Below the pieces are notes generated by a model that was not told the DNA's origin, made no database searches, and saw nothing but the letters and a program-made list of their open reading frames with translations. From DATJSJ01 sp035504175 (GTDB lineage: Bacteria; Pseudomonadota; Alphaproteobacteria; Acetobacterales; Acetobacteraceae), in NCBI GenBank assembly GCA_035504175.1, contig DATJSJ010000053.1, positions 1 through 29,476 of the forward strand: 29,476 bases of DNA, written 5' to 3'. The position numbers and the translations under genes are program-made. Below are positions 1 through 6,043 of this stretch, piece by piece; the stretch's first letter is position 1; each line of letters opens with the position of its first letter.

Positions 1-11
1 GGTGGACACGA

Positions 12-102
<91 letters not shown>

Positions 103-137
103 AGCCCGCCGCCGCGGGGGTGGCGGCGCGACGCCGG

Positions 138-166
138 GTTATAGGTGGCCCCACCCGCCCCGGCAA
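138..166 (-). promoter_or_regulatory. Predicted promoter of tRNA-Ser
   Basis: On the minus strand, TTGCCG (166-161) and TATAAC (143-138) are separated by 17 bp, a good housekeeping-sigma match. The start point would fall near 131, about 29 nt before the mature tRNA 5' end. The bases after the -10 are almost all G/C, the discriminator type expected of stable-RNA promoters under negative stringent control. That regulatory reading is inference. Confidence 0.6.
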
Positions 167-203
167 TCAGCCCCCGGCCAGCGCATTAGGCCGGCCGCCG
201 CAT

Positions 204-231
204 TTGACAAGCCTGGACCACCCACTATAAC
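204..231 (+). promoter_or_regulatory. Predicted promoter of the rplU-rpmA(-obgE-proB) operon
   Basis: A perfect -35 TTGACA (204-209) and a -10 TATAAC (226-231) are separated by 16 bp. Transcription should start near 238, giving a leader of about 93 nt before the rplU ATG at 331. The discriminator region (CGCGCC) is pure G/C, which fits growth-rate or ppGpp control of ribosomal genes; that part is inference. The promoter is divergent from, and about 40 bp away from, the tRNA-Ser promoter. Confidence 0.75.
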
Positions 232-242
232 CGCGCCTTCCT

Positions 243-267
243 GGCGGCCGGGCGCGTCCCGGCCGCC
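243..267 (+). promoter_or_regulatory. Perfect 10-bp hairpin at the start of the rplU leader
   Basis: GGCGGCCGGG (243-252), a 5-nt loop (253-257) and CCCGGCCGCC (258-267) form a perfect GC-rich stem. It begins only a few bases after the predicted transcription start. No T-run follows, so it is not an ordinary terminator. It could stabilise the mRNA 5' end or take part in leader-mediated control of L21/L27 synthesis. Which of these applies cannot be decided from the sequence. Confidence 0.5.
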
Positions 268-330
268 CCATAGCCATGAAAAAGGGTCGCGCCCAGCCTC
301 GCCGGGCCTGGCCGGAACAGGACCGAGACG

Positions 331-744
331 ATGTTTGCGATCATCCGCACCGGTGGCAAGCAGTACCGCGTTGCCCCGAACGCCGTGCTGAAGGTGGAGA
401 AGCTCGAGGCCGAGCCCGGCGCCACCATCACCTTCACCGACGTGCTTGCCGTGGGCGAGGCCGCCTCGGTCACAGTCGGCACGCCGACCGTCCCCGGCGC
501 CGAGGTCACAGCGACCGTGATCGCCCAGGACCGGCTCGACAAGGTGATCATTTTCAAGAAGCGGCGCCGGCAGAACAGCCGGCGCAAGAACGGCCACCGC
601 CAGCACGTCACCGTGCTGCGCGTCGCCGGCATCAGCGGCCCCGGACTGGCCGCAGCCGCCGCGCCGGAGCCGGCACACGCTGCCGAAGCCGTGCAGGACG
701 GGCCGGACGCCGCGGCCGAACCGCCGGCGAACGACGCCGTCTGA
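331..744 (+). CDS. rplU: 50S ribosomal protein L21
   Basis: L21 is a primary 23S-rRNA-binding protein of the large subunit. The first ~103 residues are a complete bacterial L21: N-terminal MFAIIRTGGKQYRV, the central EAGxxxTFTDVLAVG-type strand region, and the basic segment FKKRRRQNSRRKNGHRQ (about 75-91) that contacts rRNA. The protein is 137 aa against the usual ~103. The extra ~35 residues are a low-complexity Ala/Pro/Glu tail, a kind of extension seen in some alphaproteobacterial L21 proteins. The ATG at 331 is fixed by the conserved N-terminus. Its Shine-Dalgarno (GGACCGAG region) is weak. rpmA follows 18 nt downstream, so the two are co-transcribed. Confidence 0.97.
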   Translation: MFAIIRTGGKQYRVAPNAVLKVEKLEAEPGATITFTDVLAVGEAASVTVGTPTVPGAEVTATVIAQDRLDKVIIFKKRRRQNSRRKNGHRQHVTVLRVAGISGPGLAAAAAPEPAHAAEAVQDGPDAAAEPPANDAV

Positions 745-762
745 CGCGAAAGGAGCACAGCA

Positions 763-1032
763 ATGGCCCACAAGAAAGCCGGCGGCTCGTCCCGCAACGG
801 GCGCGACACCGAAGGCCGGCGCCTCGGCGTCAAGAAGTCGGGCGGCCAGGCGGTCGTCGCCGGCAACATCATCATCCGCCAGCGCGGCACGCGCTGGAAG
901 CCGGGCCGAAATGTCGGCCTCGGCCGCGATCACACGATCTTCGCCCTGATCGACGGCCACGTGACCTTCGAGCGCAAGGCCGAGGGCCGCGTGCACGTCT
1001 CGGTCGACGCGCCGCCGGCGGCCGCCGAGTAG
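763..1032 (+). CDS. rpmA: 50S ribosomal protein L27
   Basis: L27 lies at the large-subunit peptidyl-transferase centre, where its flexible N-terminus reaches the tRNA ends. The 89-aa product has the classic start MAHKKAGGSSRNGRDT, followed by the RRLGVKKSGGQ and IIIRQRGTRWKPGRNVGLGRDHTIFA-type core, and ends in a short acidic tail. Length is normal for the family. The N-terminus begins directly at MAHKK, so it has no Firmicutes-type cleaved prepeptide. A strong AAAGGAG (749-755) sits 7 nt before the ATG and is much better than the site of rplU, which would favour L27 translation. A terminator-like hairpin follows at 1061-1086. Confidence 0.98.
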   Translation: MAHKKAGGSSRNGRDTEGRRLGVKKSGGQAVVAGNIIIRQRGTRWKPGRNVGLGRDHTIFALIDGHVTFERKAEGRVHVSVDAPPAAAE

Positions 1033-1060
1033 CACCCGCCGCCCGCCCGGATCGCGCGCG

Positions 1061-1088
1061 AGGGGGTCGGCGCCAGCCGGCCCCCTTT
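1061..1088 (+). terminator. Terminator-like hairpin between rpmA and obgE
   Basis: AGGGGGTCGGC (1061-1071), loop GCCA (1072-1075) and GCCGGCCCCCT (1076-1086) pair over 11 positions with one T-G wobble. The sequence continues TTC, giving a very short T-tract. It lies in the 92-nt gap before obgE. The likely effect is partial termination, so that abundant ribosomal-protein mRNA does not all read through into obgE and proB. No separate obgE promoter is clear. Confidence 0.55.
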
Positions 1089-1124
1089 CGCATTCCGCCC
1101 CCTCCCGCATTCGCCAGACAAGCG

Positions 1125-2219
1125 ATGAAATTCCTCGACGAGGCGAAGATCCACGTGAAGTCCGGCGATGGCGGCGACGGCGTCGTCGCGTTCCGGCGCG
1201 AGAAATACATCGAGTTCGGCGGTCCGGATGGCGGCGATGGCGGCCGCGGCGGCGACGTGATCGCCGAGGCCGTGCCCGACCTCAACACGCTGATCGACTT
1301 CCGCTACACGCAGCATTTCCGCGCCCGCAAGGGCGGCAACGGCGCCGGCAGCGACCGCACCGGCGCCGCCTCGCCGTCCGTGATCATCAAGGTGCCGGTC
1401 GGCACGCAGATCCTGGATGACGGCCGGGCGACGCTGGTCGCCGATCTCGACCGGCCGGGCGCGCGCGTCGTGCTGGCCCGCGGCGGCGATGGCGGCTTCG
1501 GCAACGCGCATTACAAATCCAGCACCAACCGCGCGCCACGCCGTGCCGGCAAGGGCTACCCCGGCGAGGAACGTTCGATCTGGCTGCGGCTGAAGCTGAT
1601 CGCGGATGTCGGGCTGGTCGGGCTGCCGAACGCCGGCAAGTCAACCTTCCTGGCAAGCGTCTCCGCGGCGCGGCCGAAGATCGCGGATTACCCGTTCACC
1701 ACGCTGCATCCGCAACTCGGCGTGGTGCGTCTCTCCGCGACCGAGGAATTCGTGCTCGCCGACATCCCCGGGCTGATCGAGGGCGCGCACGAAGGCGCCG
1801 GGCTTGGCGACCGCTTCCTTGGCCATGTCGAGCGCTGCGCCGTGCTGCTGCACCTGGTCGACGGCGCGGCCGGCCGGCGCGCCGCCGACGTGGTGCGCGC
1901 CTGGCGCACGGTGCGCGGGGAACTCGCCGCCTATGACGCCGGCCTGGCCGGCAAGCCGGAACTGCTGGCGCTGAACAAGGCGGACGCGATGACGCCGCGC
2001 CAGATCGCCGCCCGGCGCGCGGCGCTCGAAGAAGCCGCGGGCCGACCGGTGATGCTGATCTCGGGCGCGACCGGCGCCGGCGTGCCGGACTTGCTGCGTC
2101 AGCTGATGGCGTTGGTGACCGAGGCACGCCGCGCGCGTGCCGCCGCGCCCGCCGCTGGTGTCGTGCCGGACGGGTCGACGGCCGGGCGCGGCATGGCGGC
2201 CGGTGAGCCCAGCGCATGA
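1125..2219 (+). CDS. obgE: Obg-family GTPase (50S assembly / stringent response)
   Basis: ObgE (CgtA) is an essential GTPase that binds the 50S subunit late in assembly and links growth to ppGpp. The ATG at 1125 gives the family start MKFLDEAKIHVKSGDGGDG; an open frame upstream of it is only a shadow across rplU/rpmA. Residues 1-158 are the glycine-rich Obg fold (GGPDGGDGGRGGDV). The G domain has G1 GLPNAGKST (166-174), G3 DIPGLIEGAHEGAGLG and G4 NKAD, with a G5-like SGATGAG. Length is 364 aa; a Firmicutes-type OCT domain is absent, and the tail is short and low-complexity. The stop overlaps the proB start (ATGA, 2216-2219), so the two are probably translationally coupled. No strong Shine-Dalgarno precedes the ATG. 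Confidence 0.97.
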   Translation: MKFLDEAKIHVKSGDGGDGVVAFRREKYIEFGGPDGGDGGRGGDVIAEAVPDLNTLIDFRYTQHFRARKGGNGAGSDRTGAASPSVIIKVPVGTQILDDGRATLVADLDRPGARVVLARGGDGGFGNAHYKSSTNRAPRRAGKGYPGEERSIWLRLKLIADVGLVGLPNAGKSTFLASVSAARPKIADYPFTTLHPQLGVVRLSATEEFVLADIPGLIEGAHEGAGLGDRFLGHVERCAVLLHLVDGAAGRRAADVVRAWRTVRGELAAYDAGLAGKPELLALNKADAMTPRQIAARRAALEEAAGRPVMLISGATGAGVPDLLRQLMALVTEARRARAAAPAAGVVPDGSTAGRGMAAGEPSA

Positions 2220-3331
2220 CCCCGTCGCTCGCCGCCGCGCGGCTGCTCGTGGTCAAGATCGGCAGCGCGCTGGTGGTCGACCCGCGCGCCGCCGCGCCGC
2301 GCGCGGCCTGGCTCGCTTGTGTCGCCCGCGACATTGCCGAACTGCGCGCGCAGGGCACCGCGGTGATCGTGGTCTCGTCCGGCGCGATCGCCCTCGCCCG
2401 CCGCGCGCTGCGCCTGTCCCGCCCCCGGCTGCGGCTCGAGGAGAAGCAGGCCGCCGCCGCGGTCGGGCAGATCCGCCTGGCGCAGGCCTGGAGCGAGGCG
2501 TTGTCCGCCTGCGATCTCACCGCCGCGCAACTGCTGCTGACGCTGGAGGATACGGAGGACCGGCGCCGCTATCTCAATGCGCGGGCGACGCTGACGACGC
2601 TGCTCGAGCTCGGCTGTGTGCCGGTGATCAACGAGAATGACAGCGTCGCCACGACGGAGATCCGCTTCGGCGACAATGACCGGCTCGCCGCGCGCGTCGC
2701 CGAGATGGTGCAGGCGGATCAGCTCGTGCTGCTCTCCGATATCGACGGGCTCTACACCGGCGATCCGCGGACCGATCCGGTGGCGCGTCATCTGCCGGTC
2801 GTCGCCGCGCTGACAGCGGAGATCGAGGCGATGGGCGGTGAGCCACCGCCCGGCTACTCGTCGGGCGGCATGCGCACCAAGCTGGCCGCGGCGCGGATTG
2901 CGACCCAGGCCGGGTGTGCGATGGCGATCGCGCTCGGCCATACCGAGCGGCCGCTGCGGGCATTGCGCGATGGCGCGCGCTGCACCTGGTTTCTCGCGGC
3001 ACCGGATGGCCGCACCGCGCGCAAGCGCTGGATTGCCGGCAGCTTGCAGCCCGCGGGCGCGTTTGACGTCGATGCCGGTGCGATCCGTGCGCTGGCCGGC
3101 GGCCGCTCCCTGTTGCCGGCCGGCGTGCGCCGGGTCGAAGGCGAGTTCCAGCGCGGCGATGCCGTGGTGGTGCGCGACCTTGCCGGCGAACCCGTCGCGC
3201 GCGGCCTTTCCGCCTATGCGAGTGCCGATGCGCGCCGGATCGCCGGCCATCGCTCCGAGGAGATCGAGGCGATTCTGGGCTGGCGCGGCCGCGACGAGCT
3301 GATCCATCGCGACGATCTCGTCTTGCTCTGA
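2216..3331 (+). CDS. proB: Glutamate 5-kinase
   Basis: This enzyme makes gamma-glutamyl phosphate from glutamate and ATP, the first step of proline synthesis in the cytoplasm. The 371-aa protein has the amino-acid-kinase fold: VVKIGSALV near residue 12, VVSSGAIALA near 52, the glutamate-site INENDSVA (138-145), FGDNDRLAA (151-159) and SSGGMRTKLAAA. A C-terminal PUA domain follows (about 285-365), as in the E. coli enzyme. The start is taken from the ATGA overlap with obgE. Proline feedback inhibition is typical of the family but cannot be read from the sequence. proC, the last enzyme of the pathway, lies in this window at 22799-21984 on the other strand; proA is not here. Confidence 0.96.
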   Translation: MTPSLAAARLLVVKIGSALVVDPRAAAPRAAWLACVARDIAELRAQGTAVIVVSSGAIALARRALRLSRPRLRLEEKQAAAAVGQIRLAQAWSEALSACDLTAAQLLLTLEDTEDRRRYLNARATLTTLLELGCVPVINENDSVATTEIRFGDNDRLAARVAEMVQADQLVLLSDIDGLYTGDPRTDPVARHLPVVAALTAEIEAMGGEPPPGYSSGGMRTKLAAARIATQAGCAMAIALGHTERPLRALRDGARCTWFLAAPDGRTARKRWIAGSLQPAGAFDVDAGAIRALAGGRSLLPAGVRRVEGEFQRGDAVVVRDLAGEPVARGLSAYASADARRIAGHRSEEIEAILGWRGRDELIHRDDLVLL

Positions 3332-3386
3332 TCGCGGCGGTCCGGGTCGCAGAGCGGCCCGATGGCCGAAGCCTCAACCTCGCCTT

Positions 3387-4238
3387 TCAGTCCCGAAACA
3401 CCACGGTCTTTTTCCCGTTCAGGATCACGCGTTCGGCGAGGTGGTAGCGCACGGCCCGCGCCAGCACCCGGCGCTCGATATCCCGTCCCTTGCGCACCAG
3501 GTCGTCCGGCGTGTCCGCATGGCTGATGCGTTCCACGTCCTGTTCGATGATCGGCCCCTCGTCGAGATCCGCCGTCACATAATGCGCCGTCGCCCCGATC
3601 AGCTTGACGCCGCGCGCATGCGCCTGGTGATACGGCCGCGCGCCCTTGAATCCCGGCAGGAAGGAGTGGTGGATGTTGATGCACCGCCCCGTGAGTTTCG
3701 CCGCCAGTCCGTCCGACAACACCTGCATATAGCGGGCGAGCACCACGAGATCGCTTCCGGTCTCGCGCACGAGGGTCCAGATCTGCGCCTCCTGCTCCAT
3801 CTTGGTCGTGCGCGTCACCGGCAGGTGATGGAACGGGATGCCGGCGAGATCGAGCGCATTATGGGTCTCGCGCGGATGGTTCGAGACGATCGCGGTCGGG
3901 ACCATGGCGAGCTCGCCGATGCGCCAGCGATAGAGAAGATCGACCAGGCAATGGTCGAAGCGCGAGACCAGGATCAGCACCCGACCAGGGCGGGACTGGT
4001 CCGACAGCTTCCACTCCATGCCGAAGCCGCTGCCGAGGGCGGCGAAGGCGTCACGGAAACGGTCGACCTCGGCGAGGTCGAACACCGTTCGCATGAAGAA
4101 GCGACCCGTCTCGGGATCGTCGAATTGCTGCGCCTCGCGAATGTCGCCGCCCTGATCGCGGATCAGGGTGCTGACCGCGGCAACGATGCCGGGGCGGTTG
4201 CGGCAGGAGAGCGTGAGGCAGAGACGAGGTGCGTTCAT
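3387..4238 (-). CDS. purU: Formyltetrahydrofolate deformylase
   Basis: PurU hydrolyses 10-formyl-THF to THF and formate, balancing one-carbon pools and supplying formate for purine synthesis by PurT. The 283-aa product has an N-terminal ACT domain (about 1-80, starting LCLTLSCRNRPGIVAAVS) and a formyltransferase-fold catalytic domain (about 86-283). The signature NIHHSFLPGFKGARPYHQA places the catalytic Asn and His at N188 and H190. The Asp is D226 in ADLDEGPII, in the same 36-residue spacing as in GAR transformylase. The gene runs convergently with proB, with 55 bp between the stops. It lies 114 bp downstream of yraN on the same strand, so a yraN-purU transcript is possible. Confidence 0.95.
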   Translation of the reverse strand: MNAPRLCLTLSCRNRPGIVAAVSTLIRDQGGDIREAQQFDDPETGRFFMRTVFDLAEVDRFRDAFAALGSGFGMEWKLSDQSRPGRVLILVSRFDHCLVDLLYRWRIGELAMVPTAIVSNHPRETHNALDLAGIPFHHLPVTRTTKMEQEAQIWTLVRETGSDLVVLARYMQVLSDGLAAKLTGRCINIHHSFLPGFKGARPYHQAHARGVKLIGATAHYVTADLDEGPIIEQDVERISHADTPDDLVRKGRDIERRVLARAVRYHLAERVILNGKKTVVFRD

Positions 4239-4352
4239 GCGGCGGGCGTCTCACCGGAAAGATAAGCGAGGTCAAGGGCCTTGCCTGGACGGGCTCGCAT
4301 TGCACGCGCGCGACGGGGTCCCGCCAGCCGCGGCCGTACGGCAGCAGCCCCA

Positions 4353-4721
4353 TTACTCCAGGCGGAACGCGTCGGCGATGCGGCGGACCCGGCCGACAGC
4401 GTCGACCAGAATCAGGTCGAAGCGGATACCGCCGCTGCCCCAGTCAGGATGCGCCGCCAGGACAAGCTCCGCCGCGGCCAGCAGACGGGCCCGTTGCCGG
4501 GAGGTGAGGGCGAACGCGGCATCCGAGAGCGAGGGGCGCGCCTTCACCTCGACGAAAGCCAGCAGCCCATCGCGGACCGCGACGATGTCGATCTCGCCCG
4601 CCAGCGTGCGAACCCGCCGCGCCAGCACCGCCCAGCCGTCACTCTCCAGCGCGGCACAGGCCGCCGCTTCCGCCCGGACGCCCAACGACTGCGCGGTCCG
4701 GCCCAGCAGCGCACGGCTCAC
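4353..4721 (-). CDS. yraN: UPF0102 / YraN-family endonuclease-like protein
   Basis: YraN proteins are small, widespread bacterial proteins with a Holliday-junction-resolvase / restriction-endonuclease-like fold; their cellular role is unsettled. The 122-aa product shows the family core: a helix region AAACAALESDGWAVLARRVR, then GEIDIVAVRDGLLAFVEVKAR (about 42-62), which contains the predicted metal-binding D and E-x-K residues. The helical segment SRQRARLLAAAELVL and the strand IRFDLILVD follow. The start at 4721 fits the family length. In many proteobacteria yraN follows rsmI, but rsmI is absent here. The divergent 246-bp gap to the SIS gene contains small inverted repeats. Confidence 0.88.
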   Translation of the reverse strand: MSRALLGRTAQSLGVRAEAAACAALESDGWAVLARRVRTLAGEIDIVAVRDGLLAFVEVKARPSLSDAAFALTSRQRARLLAAAELVLAAHPDWGSGGIRFDLILVDAVGRVRRIADAFRLE

Positions 4722-4782
4722 CCCGCGATCACTCCGCGGATCGGAGGCCGCACCGGCGACTATGCCCTCGCCACGCTGACGA

Positions 4783-4798
4783 GGCAGCCGTGGCTGCC
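4783..4798. repeat. 7-bp inverted repeat in the yraN / SIS-gene divergent gap
   Basis: GGCAGCC (4783-4789), GT, GGCTGCC (4792-4798) form a compact palindrome midway between the two divergent genes. A second, 5-bp pair CTCCG-N5-CGGAG lies at 4732-4746, just upstream of yraN. These could be operator-like sites, but at this GC content such short palindromes also arise by chance. No convincing promoter is visible in the gap; the best candidate for the SIS gene is TTGTCA at 4904-4909 with a poor -10. Confidence 0.25.
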
Positions 4799-4967
4799 GA
4801 TCCGGTCATGGGTCGCACGCCAGCGGGCTCGATTGCCGAGACCTCCGACAGACACGCCTGAGATTGATTTTCACGCCACGATTTCCGCGCCTGGCGCGCA
4901 TTCTTGTCAGCACGGTCCGGGCGCTGTCAATCTGCAGGCCCTTCTCCTTCGCCTGACGGATGCCGCC

Positions 4968-5951
4968 ATGAATGCCACCGAGCGCTCCATCGTCGAGCAG
5001 TTCCCGCTCTGGGAGCGCGCCACCGCCCCCCTCCCGAAGCTTGATCCCGCATTGCCCGTGGTGCTGGTCGGCTGCGGCACCTCACTGCACATCGCGCAAA
5101 GCGTTGCCGCCGCGCTCACCCTGGCCGGCGTGCAGGCGTGGTCCGTTGCCGGCGGCGAATGGTGGCTGCGGCCGCAGGCCTACAGCCTGCCCGGCCGCCC
5201 CGTGCAGGTAATCGTGCTGTCGCGCAGCGGCGAGACCACCGAGGCCGTGCGCGCCGCCCGGCGCAGTCGCGCCGACGGCCTGCCGGTCATCGCCATCACG
5301 GTGACGCCCGACAGCAGCCTCGCGCGCGCCGCCGACACGGTGGTGCTCGCCGAGACCCATCCCGAGGAGGGCGTGGTGATGACCGCCTCGGCCAGCCTCA
5401 TGCTGCTGCTCGGGCTGCGCCTCGCCGGCATCGATACCGCCGGAGCCGCGGCCGCCGCAGCAGGCCTGCTGCAAGAGGTGGACCGCTGTGCCGGCACGGT
5501 GCTGGAGGGGCGCACCCAGGCGGTCTTCCTCGGCGGCGGGCCGCTGCACGGCATCGCGCGCGAGGCGGCGCTGAAGATGCAGGAGATGAGCCTCACCCCG
5601 GCCGAAGCCTATCCGACCCTCGACTACCGCCACGGACCGATCGCGCTCGCCGACGCCGGCACGCTTGCGGTCATGTTGCACGCCGCCGATGCCGCGCCGG
5701 ACGAGACCGCGCTCGCCGGCGAACTCGAGCAGCGCGGGGTGCGCGTGCTTGGGCTGGGCGGGCCCGGCACGGTCTCGCTCGCCATACCGGGGCCGCCGGC
5801 GTTGCGACCGCTGGTCTGCCTGCCGGCGCTGCAGATCCTGGGCGAGCGGCAGGCCGGGCGGCGCGGCCTGGATACGACGCGGCCACGCGGCCTCAGCAAG
5901 GTCGTCAGCCTTCCGGACCAGGGCCGGCTTTCGCCGAAAGCCGGCACATAG
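4968..5951 (+). CDS. Two-domain SIS sugar-phosphate isomerase/deaminase (AgaS/GlmS-C-like)
   Basis: The protein resembles the isomerase half of glucosamine-6-phosphate synthase and stand-alone AgaS/FrlB-type amino-sugar phosphate isomerases or deaminases. With the ATG at 4968 it is 327 aa; the open frame extends far upstream, but only across yraN's antisense. The first SIS domain (about 28-165) has VGCGTSLHIA and the phosphosugar loop VLSRSGETTEAVRAA. The second (about 180-310) has LGGGPLHGIAREAALKMQEM and AEAYPTLDYRHGP, closely following the GlmS pattern. The end (RPRGLSKVVSL) matches the C-terminal loop of the family. There is no glutaminase domain and no PTS neighbour, so the substrate is unknown; an amino-sugar phosphate is the best guess. 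The Shine-Dalgarno is weak. Confidence 0.85.
   Translation: MNATERSIVEQFPLWERATAPLPKLDPALPVVLVGCGTSLHIAQSVAAALTLAGVQAWSVAGGEWWLRPQAYSLPGRPVQVIVLSRSGETTEAVRAARRSRADGLPVIAITVTPDSSLARAADTVVLAETHPEEGVVMTASASLMLLLGLRLAGIDTAGAAAAAAGLLQEVDRCAGTVLEGRTQAVFLGGGPLHGIAREAALKMQEMSLTPAEAYPTLDYRHGPIALADAGTLAVMLHAADAAPDETALAGELEQRGVRVLGLGGPGTVSLAIPGPPALRPLVCLPALQILGERQAGRRGLDTTRPRGLSKVVSLPDQGRLSPKAGT
5924..5944. repeat. 21-nt palindrome over the 3' end of the SIS gene
   Basis: CCGGCTTTCG (5924-5933), a central C, and CGAAAGCCGG (5935-5944) are a perfect 10-bp inverted repeat covering the last codons of the SIS gene. As RNA it would fold with an 8-bp stem and a 5-nt loop. No T-run follows. A further 11-nt palindrome AGCAACTTGCT (5950-5960) overlaps the stop codon. 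Confidence 0.6.
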
Positions 5952-5961
5952 CAACTTGCTG

Positions 5962-6023
5962 CGTATCCGATCGCAGAGCGGCGTGGTGGCAACGCGACCG
6001 ACGTTTCTCTGCGATCGGATACG
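5962..6023. repeat. 17-bp perfect inverted repeat between the SIS gene and gltX
   Basis: CGTATCCGATCGCAGAG (5962-5978) recurs as its exact reverse complement at 6007-6023, with a 28-nt spacer. It fills most of the 92-bp gap before gltX. Seventeen paired bases without mismatch are very unlikely by chance. No T-tract follows, so it is either a strong RNA hairpin without a U-tail, a two-site operator, or a REP-like mobile palindrome. Part of the left arm and the base after it (TCGCAGAGCGGC, 5971-5982) also occurs at 3347-3358, downstream of proB. Confidence 0.7.
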
Positions 6024-6043
6024 AACGATAGACAGGCGCCGCC

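Noticed and set aside
276..1124. Open frame upstream of and in frame with obgE
   Set aside because: It crosses rplU and rpmA in another frame and has Arg-rich nonsense. The conserved Obg N-terminus begins at 1125.
3332..3386. Bidirectional terminator between proB and purU
   Set aside because: Only short, imperfect GC pairings are present and there is no T-tract in either direction.
4281..4967. 229-codon in-frame extension upstream of the SIS protein
   Set aside because: It is antisense to yraN and its low-complexity translation matches nothing. The SIS domain needs only the part from 4968.
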